DNA of 64,000 nt from Caenorhabditis elegans (lineage: Eukaryota > Nematoda > Chromadorea > Rhabditida > Rhabditidae): NCBI RefSeq assembly GCF_000002985.6, contig NC_003283.11, positions 9,548,001 to 9,612,000 on the forward strand, in the 5' to 3' direction. Below the pieces are notes generated by a model, which saw only the letters and a list, made by a program, of their open reading frames with translations, was not told the DNA's origin and ran no database searches. This document shows, in pieces, positions 1-11,700 of the stretch. The first letter of the stretch is position 1. Each line of letters begins with the position of its first letter. The translations under genes were made by a program, and so were the position numbers.

Positions 1-1040
1 TTTTAATTCTGAATACCAAACTACAGCCATTACAGTCTGAGCAGCTGCTTTGGCAGTTCCAGAAATATTGTGAGTAAGAGGCGATGTTGCTTGAATTTGC
101 CATCCAGTGACGTATCCCATCATAAATCCGAAAACGCCACCCAAAGTCATAAGAATCCAGAAGGTTGTGTCGAAGAGTTTATCGAAATAGAAGACTGCTC
201 CGAATTCTCCATTGAAAAGCATAAGTGGGAGGAAAAGAACAAGAGCATTCAGATTGTTGTACATTGTTAGGCGCCAGAGACAATCACCAACAGATGAGAG
301 AACTCTAAATTAAAATAAATTATTATTTAACTAAAGTCTAAAGCTGACAAAATAAAAGTACTCACTTTCGCGTGTAAATTGCATTTAGAGCAACTGATAG
401 ACTTGCTAGTACTCCAAAAATGACACCCGTGTAGGAAAGAGTTCCGGTCACACCTTCCTGATCGACTCCTAACAGGAATCCAAAAATAATAAGGGCACAG
501 CAACCGATCGCCTGTCCTGATGTCTTTTGTCCGAGGATCAGATAAGTACAGACAACATTGAAAACGGTCGTTAAACTACGTCCAACATAGTAGAAACTGA
601 CGCCAACGTATTTGAGACACAAATTATTGAAGGAAATCATAGCGACAAAAACGACAGAAAGAGGTAATACTTCTCGGCTGATTTTTGCATCAATTGGCAT
701 CGATGGGAATTTGAATAAACCATAAGCTTTTGATGTTTTACTGAGGAATAAACACAGAAATACGGTGACCAAACATTGATACCAAGTGATGAAAAGCGGA
801 GCATCAAGCTGAAAAAAGAATAATTATTGATGTTCGAGAATTGAACAATTTACCTGCACACTAGACAGCAAATACTTGTTGAGAAACACTAATCCTATTG
901 AGAAGACCCTGAAATTGGAAAATTTAGTTGAATAAAGAAACCTGAATAGCGTACCAATATGCTGAAACAGCTGTGATGACCTGCTTGTAACTCTCCCATT
1001 TGGTTGGATTCTCACGATTTCTCATAGCTTCGAAGAGGGC
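1..1040 (-). CDS. nstp-10: GDP-fucose transporter (SLC35C1 family), 3' end cut by window edge
   Basis: This is a multi-pass Golgi nucleotide-sugar transporter that would import GDP-fucose for fucosylation. Minus-strand exons are 1040-955, 908-854, 808-366 and 304 to beyond base 1; all junction phases agree. The protein contains [10 protein letters not shown], the segment [43 protein letters not shown] and [18 protein letters not shown], which match human SLC35C1 closely and separate it from other SLC35 members. The first visible exon follows AATTTAG, which could be a cis acceptor or an SL trans-splice site. If trans-spliced, translation would start at the in-exon ATG ([10 protein letters not shown]), which gives a normal family length. 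The C terminus lies outside the window. The family is clear; the symbol rests on memory of the worm gene set and on the neighbouring genes. Confidence 0.85.
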
Positions 1041-1640
1041 CTAAATTAGAATGAAACGTTTATGAATGGTAGTTAAGGCGGGAGGCAGGACAAACATAGA
1101 ACGTGGAAAACGTAGAAATGGAAGAGGACGAGAAACAGGCAACACCCGACAACTAGGCCATTGTTGTCGAGTTAATTGCGGGCATTGCTGCCGCAGTTTC
1201 TGCTCGATTATTCAGCTTTCTAAGGTTTTAAAGAGTTTGAATTCGTATAAAAATTATTTATAATTAATTGAGACATTTGTAAAAGTTTAACAAAGGTGAA
1301 AAAGTAGTTTGTTCACAATAAAATTAACAATATCGTGAGTAATTCTTTACCTGCTTAAGAAATAATCAATATCGAAATCGGCTTTTAACTTTTTTAAAAA
1401 TATAATTTAATTTTTTAATTTGTGAGAATACAAACGCATTTATGGAGGGAATTACCAAGGAAATAAAAGAAATAAAAGAAAAACCCCTCTGCAAAAATTA
1501 TTTCGGAAAAAAAATGTTTTCAAACAGAATAACAATGTGCAAACACGGCCACGTCGAATTACACAATATTCTATTTACAGTAACGTGTCTGCGTTTTTGC
1601 GTGACTGTGAATGCAGACGCAAAAAGACGTAAACGTTTTT

Positions 1641-1751
1641 CACGGCCCGGCAAGTGGTACATCCATGCAAATGCGCTCTACTGATAATTGGAGTGTAGAC
1701 CTCTCCAATTTTTTATATGCATCATAAAAAAATACCACTTCTCGGGCCGTG
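1641..1751. repeat. Foldback repeat with 19-bp imperfect terminal inverted repeats
   Basis: CACGGCCCGGCAAGTGGTA at 1641-1659 is matched in inverted orientation by TACCACTTCTCGGGCCGTG at 1733-1751 (17 of 19 positions). A second small hairpin (AATTGGAG...CTCCAATT) lies near the centre. It looks like a short MITE-type element; no coding content. Confidence 0.6.
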
Positions 1752-2633
1752 TTTTTTAGACCAATTTTTGAAAACGGTTTTTCAATATATTGTTGCAATA
1801 AATATCTACTTTGTTGTTTTCTTCATGCAGTTTCATCGTATTAAATTAATTTTTGTCAAACAATCACTGTGGTTATGCATATAGTTCTCGATCAAACCAT
1901 TTATGTTCCTCACGTTTATTAAATATCGCATTTTCGATAGCTCCTCATGTTTTCTGAAAACGTTACTTAATGGTGTTTTCAGAATAAAAATTAACTTATT
2001 TATTCTGACTGCCATTTTTTGTTTATGGGAGAACACTTGAACTTCGACGGCGCGCTGAGCAGAGTTAGTGTAACGGGCGCTGGCAGCTGACTGATACATA
2101 ACGACGAACACTCGAAAAGTAGCACTTGTAACTAAATGCTAAATCGAAAACCTACCGAGAGCGTGAGAGATGGCAAGAAGTGGCCATAAATCTTTGTATC
2201 GGCGGTCTCAAGTGACCAATCCAACTCGATCTAGTAACATTACACGATGCTCTACTGTCAGATTGTTTTTGTTATTCTCTCCTCTCCCTTTCAGTTTTAC
2301 TAAATTTCTATTGTTCATTTTCTTTAAAATAATACAAATTCTTGTGAATCACTGGATAAAATAACATATTTCAGACCTTCTCTTTGGAGCTCCAAATGCT
2401 CTTTTCTTTTTACCTCTGTCACTCTCTTTTCCTTCTAGTCTATCGCCTCTCGCTCATTTTATCAAATCTTCTCGCCGCCGTTGTCGAATGAGGAGGAGGA
2501 AGACGGCTGCGCCCATTCCTCTCGGTTTCCGCCGCCTTTCCTTTCTTCTCATCTCCTCAAATATCCATTTCCGTACGACAAATCGAAAAGAAATTCTTCG
2601 CATTACGCACCTGATTACCATTGTTTTAACATA

Positions 2634-2643
2634 TAAATTGCAG
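2634..2643 (+). promoter_or_regulatory. Splice acceptor directly before the ehbp-1 start codon
   Basis: TAAATTGCAG abuts the ATG at 2644. It is either an SL1 trans-splice acceptor or the acceptor of a 5'-UTR intron. Its position supports this ATG as the start. Confidence 0.5.
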
Positions 2644-5600
2644 ATGGCGGGTATTCTTCGTCGACTTCGGAGATCCAATAAGAAAGCTGCCAAATTTAGA
2701 TTTACAGTTACTCTTCAGGTTCGTTCTTGATACTTTTATCTCAATTGTTTATTATTTTAGGAATTACATCTCTACACCGACGAACAATGGAAACCAGAAA
2801 ACCTTGCAGTTTCTTTCGTTCATAGGTGAATACATTTTCTTATCAAAGAATAATAAATGTCAATCAGAAAATAGACACAATGCATCATGATCATTATGGA
2901 AATTTGAAAAAAAAAGAAAAATATTCACAAGAAAATAATACGAATCGAAAATAAATAAAAAATTGTTCATGAAACCTTTATCATACAATTTTTACAGACG
3001 ACGAAAAGTATCATCAAAGGAACGAAAATGGGAAGAATGTTCGGACGCTAACAAATGTTTGATTATGTGGCCTGAGCAATTTTCAGAGAATATAGATATT
3101 CTTACAACATTATATCGTATTGCAAGTGATGAATATGAAGATAAAGAATGGACGATTGTTGTTGAAGAAGTAACTGCTAAAGGAAAAAGAAAAGCAATTG
3201 CAGCAGTGCCACTCAATGTTCGCTTATTTATTCTGGATCTACCCGATCATAAAAGTGAACTGAAGCTCAAGCTCCGTCCATTGACGCCTCATTTGAAATT
3301 GTGTTCCCTGATTATTCTTCTTGGAAGTTCTCTTATTTCGGAAGTAAATGCAGATGATGTTAGTATTACTTCGTCAGCTGCAGCCTCTTTTGTTGAAAAA
3401 GTTCCAGTAACAGATGAAGTTGATGCGAGTGCAAATGATTCCAGAGCAGCAGGTATTTTGATTGAAAAAATACAGTTTATTTCACATAATTTGTTTTTTT
3501 AAGCTGCAAGACAACAAATCGACACGACAGCTACAAAAATGATGGAATGGATCAAAGAGGAAAAGGAAATCGCTCCGCCTATTGTTCCAGCACACCGAAA
3601 ACCTTCCGGAGAGAATGAAAACCCTGCAAAAGGTAATTAGAAATCGTTTTTTAAACCTAATCGTTAGAATTTTTGGCTAGAATATTTTCATGGAAAAAAG
3701 TCATATAGCCTAAATTCGTGTGTGGTCATCAAAAAATTTGTAGATTTTTTTCATTTTTTTTTCAAGGAACATCGAAAATCGAAAAAAAAATTCGAAAATT
3801 ATCCAGAAAATGATATATCAAAATTTGTTTATGTTGATGAAGAAAAAGGATTAAAAAAACCAAAATAAATACTCGAAATTTTTTTTTTCAATTTTTCGGA
3901 AAACGAAAAATCGAAAAACCGACACCCGTGGCTCTTATAGAATGTATTTCAGTTCGTCCCCAATGGAGAGTATCAGCTGAAGAAGAAAAAACGTCACAAC
4001 CAGCAGCTCCAGCGCCAATTGCAACCAACAGACATAGTCGGTCAAGCCGTGCTTCGACAGAAGAAAAAGCGTCTACAACAATAGAATTCCGTGTGGATTC
4101 CAATTCTCGGCATGTTCCAGTTACAGCAATCGCTACACCATATTATCTTCAAAGTGGAACAATGAGTAGAGGGTATTGTTTGGTTACTTTTCTCACAATC
4201 ATAATTTTTTTTCAATTTCAGAAGATCAAATTCTCCGAGAGCTCCATCTAGAGATGCTGTCCCTCAACCGATCGATGGAGAGACTTTACTTTCATGGTGT
4301 CAGAGAGTTACTAACGGATATTCGCATGTAAAAGTTAATGATTTTATGAAATCTTGGAACAACGGATTGGCCTTGTGTGCAGTTCTTCATTCTTATCGCC
4401 CGGATCTCATTGGAGATTACGAAACACTGGATATCTCTAATAATATGTCTGGACGCATTTCGAATATTCAAAGAGCCCTCGATTCACTTACTTTGATAGG
4501 AATAACAGAAGTACCAACAGTTGATATGTTTCTGACTCCTGATCGGAAACAAATAGAATTTCTTCTTCAACATCTTCGCCGAATCTTTGAAGGATTTGAC
4601 GAGGGATCTACACCAGCCAGTGCTTCTGATCACAGAATATCCAGAACATTTGGAATTAATGAATCCGAAGAAAAAGTTGTTGCCATGATTACAGAAATTC
4701 GAAATCAAAAAGATCTCGAAGAAGCTGTGGATTATAGACACATTCCTGATGAAGTTCCTGTTACACCACAGTTGGCTAGTCGCAATCCGGCTCTCAATCA
4801 ACCAACTGACGCTGATGACGATGATGCTGAAACTTCAAATATGCGCTTTGAGAGAAGTAATGTAAGCATAACCATGGTGACTCCAGGAGTTGGAGCAATT
4901 CGTGCATCGGTGAGTTTTTATTGAAAAAAAAAATTTTAAAATTTTAAATATTTAGTTTTTGTTTTTTTGTTGAATTTCGAATTGAATAATGCTAATTATT
5001 TAAAATAGTTATTGAAATCTTTTTTCACTTCAATTCTACCATTTTTAAGATACTTTGTGTGTATAATATAACTGAAATTATAGGAAAAAAACAGGTTCTT
5101 TCAATCGTCAGATTTCTTGGTATATTTTCTTATTTTATTTTTTTAATGCAATTTATAAGGTTATACATAACTGAACATTTCCTACTACCATATAACAGCT
5201 TGATAAAAATTGCGACACAACTTAAAAAACTTATTAAATACTCGCCCTTATAAAACTCAATTACATTTGTTCCCAGCGAAATAGTCTAATCAATTCTTTT
5301 TCCTAATAGATATCCAATTTTACGAGATTCTTATTTTTGAAAATCTTTACAACTTTCAGAATCGTGCATCACCTTCAAAGCGAGATGAACTACGCCAAAG
5401 AGCACGTGATTTAATTGAAAAATCAACAACTCCTGCAGCAACACCAAATTCACGGAAAGCGAGTGATGAAGAGAGAAGACGCGAAGAGGTCAGACGGATG
5501 CTGAACGAAAAGCAGCATCCAACGGGTGAGAAGTTTTTAAAAACACAAAAGTTGTCGTGATTCTCTATAGTAATCTCCTTTGTTGTGATTGTTTTAATTA

Positions 5601-7745
5601 TTTCTACCGTGTGTTCCCATTTCAGCAATCCCCTCTACTTCATCATCACCATATCCCACTTTCCGTCGTATCGATGGATCAAATACCGATCTTCGTCGTA
5701 TTGGTTTGTAACATTTTCAGATCATGCTCCGATTTAATTGTTTTAGTGTTGTGACAAAGCATGTAGTGAATTTATTTTCAGAACTCGATGTACACAAGTT
5801 CAAGAAACGTGATCCATCTCCGACGCTCGTCCGCAAACAATGTACATTTTATTATTTCCTCATAGTGCAGTGATTTTTAACATGTCAATTGCATTATTAG
5901 GAACAATTTCATCTTAATTTTGTTTTAATTACAGACGATCCCAATGATACTCCTCATGTGCCAGCAATTGGTCGTGGCAGAACAAATGGAAATCGGGTCA
6001 GTCATTAATATATTTAAATTCTCGGCATTTCGTGCCTACTTTCTCCCACCTTTTCGCCTTCCGGCAAAAAGGTGGGAGAAAGAAGACGCGAAATGCCGAG
6101 TTAACAGTTTAATCCCGAATAGAGCATTATTGGCAACACCGATTCAGGAAAAATATGTGTACCTTTAAAGATACAGTTACTTCAAATCCTCGTTGGTGAG
6201 GTATTTTCATAGATTTTTCATAGTTTTTCGATAAAACTTTTTTTTTTATAAAAAACTAAAATAAAACAATAAAACACACATAAATTTAAAAAAAAACTAT
6301 GAAGAATCGATGAAATATCGACAAATACGAGAGCTTGAAACCTTGCGTCAAGACCAGCTACCGTATATTTTGTCGCAAACTATTTTGTCAGTGTAATAAG
6401 TTGTCTGATTTTCAATTTTAAACATTTGAGTATTATTTTAAGCTTTAAATATGAATGTTGTCAATTAGCTGTCAATACCACTAGCAATCCTCATTTCTAT
6501 CTAACCATAATTTTTCTTTCGTCGATATTATCTTTAGTTCTTCTCTGTTCTATATTTTCTTTTTTATCATACACCGCATTGTACAGTATGCCTAACAAGT
6601 GTTTTGCTCACATTTCAGAACGATTCATCAACTCCTTCATCAGCTTCTACATTTGATCGTGTCAAGAGATATGGGAGTATGCGTAGTGCAGAATTGAAAG
6701 AATCGTTGCAGTTGATGGCGAAACAATACGGATACATGGTTTGTGATGTTGTAAAAAGTGTAATGTAATGATTTTTGCTTCTATTTTAATCAACATAAAA
6801 TTTAATCATGGGTGCAAATTGAAAGTTACCGTCTAAATGTTATTATTTTTAGGGAAACGATTTCGAATCATCTTCGCAAGACGCTCTGGCGACACCAACC
6901 AAAAAGTTCTCTTCCCAATGGGAAAAAGACGTCGATGACGTTGAAGGAACCGCCAATGAGCTTGTTCGTATTGACGAACGTATATCGGATATTACAGCAC
7001 AAGCCGATGTAAGATTCTGAGAATTAAAGGATTAATTCAGTTTGTTTTGTTTTCAGGTTATTCAAGACAAGATCCGTGAAACAGAAGTTGGAAGTTCAGA
7101 AGAAGAAATGTTGACTGCATCATATCTTGAGTTGACAAATGAACGGAACACTCTTGTACATCGACAGGAATACTATAATATCATTGAGACAATTCGTCAG
7201 GTTACTTCGGAAATTGACCAATTGGGAAAACAAATCAATGAAGTTCCTGATGATTTCCCTCGTTCTGATGAGAATAAGACGGCAACGGATAAACTGATTG
7301 AACAATATAGTGATGCTATGAAAACAAAAAGTAACTTGGTTCAAAAGTTATTTGCAACTGAGGACGAAATGTAAGTGTTTATTGCTTTGTTGAACCACGT
7401 GGTGTCAGGCTGTCCCATCACGGTTTGATCTACAAAAAATGCTGGAATTTTTCGCCTAAGAAAGTGCCGTCAGCACGTTCTTAACCATGCGAAATCAGTT
7501 GAGAACTCTTCGTCTCAACTTCCGAATTTTTTGTAGATCTACGTAGATCAAACCGAATGGGACATTCTGACACCACGTAATAAACTACTTTCAGTGAAAC
7601 TAATGAAACAACATTCGAAATTTTCAGCGAAGAAGATTCGGATCGTTTGAAGAACCTTACTTTGGATAGGGCTACTCGCTTTGTTCGTGGAATAGATCAG
7701 CCTGTTTCAGCATCGAAGCGACTTATTCAATGGTGGCGCCGTTAA
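2644..7745 (+). CDS. ehbp-1: EH-domain-binding protein EHBP-1 (NT-C2, calponin-homology, bMERB)
   Basis: Endocytic-recycling adaptor that in worms works with RAB-10 and RME-1/EHD. Exons: 2644-2718, 2761-2825, 2998-3452, 3504-3632, 3953-4172, 4222-4909, 5360-5525, 5626-5703, 5782-5841, 5935-5996, 6619-6738, 6853-7008, 7057-7370, 7628-7745. All phases fit and give 901 aa. Residues 1 to about 150 form the NT-C2 domain (starting MAGILRRLRRSNKKAAKFRF, with LKLRPLTPHLKLCSLIILLG). A CH domain covers about 333-440 (ETLLSWCQRVTNGY, SWNNGLALCAVLHSYRPDLI). A coiled-coil bMERB/DUF3585 domain covers about 705-890 and binds Rab GTPases in this family. The C terminus (QWWRR) has no CAAX box, unlike vertebrate EHBP1. 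A poly(A) signal lies at 8009. Introns carry an 80-nt hairpin and a MITE-like palindrome. Confidence 0.93.
6021..6100. repeat. 80-nt near-perfect hairpin in an ehbp-1 intron
   Basis: Two 38-nt arms differ at four positions and are separated by a 4-nt loop (TTCC). The outer stem begins CTCGGCATTTCG and ends CGAAATGCCGAG. Most likely a small palindromic repeat. Its pre-miRNA-like size is noted, but the arms pair more fully than most worm miRNA precursors. Confidence 0.6.
7397..7578. repeat. Palindromic MITE-like repeat (copy 1), ACGTGGTGTCAG termini
   Basis: ACGTGGTGTCAG at 7397-7408 is inverted exactly at 7567-7578. Inside the ends are GTCCCATnnCGGTTTGATCTAC-type sequence and a centre with TAAGAACGTGCTGAC-like sequence. 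Related copies lie at 8883-9035 and 31074-31260. It sits in the last-but-one ehbp-1 intron. Confidence 0.8.
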
Positions 7746-8715
7746 TACGCTTCAACGTTATTTATTACTCAATTTAAAACTACGGGTCTTCTTCTCTTTC
7801 TGAAAACAAAGTTTCTCCCAGTGTCCCTTTGTTATCTTCTATCATTTTTTCTCCTTTCCATAATTCACTCTTTCCCGTTTTTTTGGCAAATTTTTAGGAG
7901 TTAATCAAAACATCAAATTTTTCTCTATCTTTTCATCTCTATGTGTATATTTTTGTATTCAGTTTTCTTTTCTCTCGGTGCACACAAATCCAAATGCTTT
8001 CAGCTTTCAATAAATCAATTCAGAGTTTTAAATGATGTTCAGCAAAAATTCATTCGAAAAAAGAGGAAAGTGTGTGGAAGACTGGTGAAAAATACTTTAC
8101 ACGTGGAAATATTTAGCGTAGAGATCAAACAAGTGGGATAGGAAAAAGCAAGCTCGAATTGTGAGGGAATGTACTGAAAGAAAAAACAAATAAATTTGAG
8201 AAATTGAGTGATATGGTTAAAAAATGAATCGCATTTTGCAGGAAAAAATACTCGTATGCATTAATTTGAAGAAAAATAGATGAGAAGAATAAACTTAATA
8301 TTGTACTCTCATATTACGAGAACACTAAATCCTGAGAAGGCGTATTGCGCAACATATTTGACGCGCAAAATATCTGACCGAAAACTACAGTAACTTTTTA
8401 AATGACTACTGTAGTGCTGGTGTCGATTTACGGGATCGATTTTCACTTATGTTCGAATTGCGACAGTGATATTCAGTTTTTCGTATTGTTTTGTCATTTT
8501 TGTGTTTCTTTTAATATTTAATCGATTAATAAAATGTTTCCGTAAATCGACACTAGCGCTACGGTATTCATTTAAAGTGTTACTGTAGTTTTCGCTACGG
8601 GATATTTTGCGCGTCAAATATGTTGCGCAACACGCATTCCCAGAATTCAGTGTTTGTGTAATATATTCTTGCTAAAAATAAAGAGAGTGCAGAGAAAGAG
8701 ATAGATGGAGACAAA
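7746..8715. other. Gap between convergent ehbp-1 and rgef-1
   Basis: This holds the ehbp-1 3' UTR with AATAAA at 8009, then a long foldback at 8345-8630, then the rgef-1 3' flank. No ORF with worm-like coding character is seen. Confidence 0.5.
8345..8630. repeat. Long foldback repeat, 30-bp perfect termini
   Basis: The 30 bases at 8345-8374 (TTGCGCAACATATTTGACGC then GCAAAATATC) are repeated in exact inverse at 8601-8630. Inner arms also match (CTACAGTAAC / GTTACTGTAG; GTCGATTTACGG / CGTAAATCGAC). This is a typical non-autonomous palindromic element of the worm genome. Confidence 0.85.
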
Positions 8716-11700
8716 TCAGGCGGTACGGTATGACGCAGATGAAATATCTGCTAGATCATCATCTTCGAAGACTTCTTCACAAGCAAGGCTTACAAGACCA
8801 ATTTCTTCATCTGGTGTACTTCCGGAATTACTGAAATTCTTATTGATGTTTAATGAACAACTGAAAATATTGATGGGGCACATGGTGTCAGAGTGTCCCA
8901 TTTCGGCTTGATTTACGTAGATCTATGAGAATTACTAAATTCGTATGGTTAAGAACGTGCTGACGTTACATCTTTCTGGGTAGACAATTCCCGCATTTTC
9001 TGTAGATCAACTCCTAATGCGACAGCCTGACACCAATTGATGGGATCAGTATTGTATCGTAAAAGTGAATCCTGTGCTCCACAAAACTTCTAATCACATG
9101 TCGTATTTTCCTTATCAGACTAGTATCCGCTTGTTCTACTTTGACAGCCAGCTGACTTTGGTTTTAAAAAATTGTCAACTGACAAAATACGCCCAAAACA
9201 TTTTTCTATAGTTCTAAACATAGATATTTGATTAAAATTGAGACATAAGAGATATAAGCTGTCAAAGTAGAGTGATGATGCAAGTTTATTAGGGGACATA
9301 CGGTATGTGATCCTACCGTAGTCCACGTGAGAATTACGGTAGACTACAATATAATTACTGCAAGAAATACATTCAGGAAACCGTGAATATAGAGCTCTGT
9401 TCAAAATAAATATTAAAGCATGTCACAATTAAAGTGTTTGTTACATATGAATTATCGCATTATTGTGATACACTGTTGACTAGGTTTTTTTTAGTTTTGA
9501 AAAGATTAAGTTTTTGGTTGGAAAAGCATTTAACTTTTGATAAATTTAGGAAGATACTTAAAAACTAATTAGCCACTATAATAACTTACTAATATTCAGT
9601 ACTTTCCGATTGTGGTCGAATATCTTTCAGTTTTGGAGGACTGAGTTTCGTAGAACATGTCGGCTTCTCTGTTGTTGGAGATGTGACAACTGCAGATACA
9701 GTACGAGGCCGAGACGATCTTCTAATGAATCTGATTAGAGGTTACATACTACGACCGATTATTTATAACTAGGAATTATATAGTCTACGGAAATTACCAA
9801 GAGTAGAAAAAATGAAACTTTAGACTTTTAGAAACATATAATTCTCAAATATTTCTTCCCGTTCAAACGTGCTACATGCTTCTGAAGAGTTCAAAAAACG
9901 TGCGAGATCAATCATATCAAAACTAATCTAGATCTATGTATTTCAGTGAAAACCGGTTTCTGAAGATTCTTCACAATTTGAGACCAACTCACTTGCATGT
10001 ATTTATTATCCTACTTCTCATACTGCCACGTGGTGAAGCGAACCACTCGGCAGCCCTTGTTAAATTGCTGCTACTTTTTCTTCTGCATTCGGCTACAGCA
10101 TTTGATTTACAGCAACTATGAACTGCTAATCCACAATCTTTGCACTTGAAGCCTTGTCTCAAAATCCCCCACAACAATTTGTTGCAATGATTGCAAGTCG
10201 TTGGAGTTAAGAATGTAGTTTCATGGAAATTGTGCTTGAATCCTCTTCGTAAATCTTTTGTATTCTTGTTTGCAGCCATAAAATAGGTCTTCAATTCATC
10301 TTTTGATATCTGTCCATCCATATCAACATCTATGTTCACAAATGCGTCAATAAAAGGGAAATTTCCAGCAATCAACTGAAATTCTTCTTGAGAAATGAAT
10401 CCATCTCTATCATGATCATAGTGTTTGAATACTGCGTCCACCATTGCACTGATATGTTTTGAAACTGTTGCATTATCAGGTGCAACTGTAACTCCAGAGG
10501 CCCACTCAGCGAATACGAGTCCACGAGATGGTTCGAACTAAAAAAAAGAACAATTAAAAAAAGTTAGTTCGTTGACAAGTATTCTTTAAAGGGGTAGTCG
10601 CAATTATTTGACCAAATACATTTCAGGCTAGCCACATAAGACTGTATTTTATAATTTTGAGTATCATTTCGAAATCCGGTTTTCAGGGGTCTAATAAAGC
10701 AAAACCGAAAACCGTTACTTTTCCTGCAAACAGGAATCTTTGATTTTGTCAAAAATTTTCTGGAAAAAGTTCACATTTATCGAACGCCTCTATACAGGAA
10801 ATTTTGCAAATTAAATTATAGAGTTTTTGAAAAGTTTCCAAGAAAGTTGCCATCAGATACCATGGTACTTTAAAATATACTTACATTCATAAAAGTTTTT
10901 GGTTCCCGTCTCAACGACAGCTCGTAAATATCATCATCGTTGTACCGAATGTCCAAAGACACTTTCAATGTGTTTATCAAATCCATATTCATTTCGGGAA
11001 GATTATGTCCTTTTTGATTGAAAACCAGAAAATTTGAAAGCAGTTTGGAAAGTTTCACCAATTTATCACTACTGATGCATTTTGTTTTCTCAAAATTTGC
11101 ACCCGAACAATTGATTGCGACTAGGTCTTTGAGATGTACACCGCTGAAAAGTTGAAACATATAAATATTGAATTATTGAACTTTTAGAAAATTAAACACT
11201 TCAAACTCACATTATAGGTATCCGGAACTTTTTGTTACACGCTCCTAATGCTTTTCGATACTCGCAGAAATTGTGTTGAGCAGATAAAAGATTTGTCAAC
11301 TGAGTCAGTTCTTTTTTGATATCGTTTGACAGAACTGCATATGTTTTGGCAAGTCGAGCCACTGATGAATGAGTTATTCCACCAACAACGGACATCAAAG
11401 TGTTAAAATTATTGATCTTTCGTAGATGCTTTGCTACATGAACAAACTTCACAAGGATCTCTGCTCGTTCTTTTGGTGTTGTCTTGTTAAGGATCATGCA
11501 CTGTACCCAATTGGAAAGATTCTGAATTAATTATTGTTTTTTGTGTGATTTCGAGAAAAAAATCAAGAACCAAGAACCTACACCCAAAACGTGTTATTTA
11601 AGTGCTTGTTAAGCCACTGTTAGAATACAAAAAAGTGAAAATTACTAGTTTCTTAGAAGGCTCAAAGATCTGTCTATATTTGGTCCTGGCCGCTATTTGA

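Larger units (their letters stand above)
1041..2643. other. Intergenic region between divergent nstp-10 and ehbp-1
   Basis: This A+T-rich spacer must hold the promoters of both divergent genes. It contains a foldback at 1641-1751 and a pyrimidine-rich run at about 2270-2560 just 5' of ehbp-1. Open frames in it are short and lack worm-like codon use. I see no other gene. Confidence 0.5.

Noticed and set aside
1833..2111. 92-codon minus-strand frame that could be a 5' exon of the transporter
   Set aside because: No donor in phase with the 1040 acceptor was convincing, and the GDP-fucose transporter family does not need this sequence.
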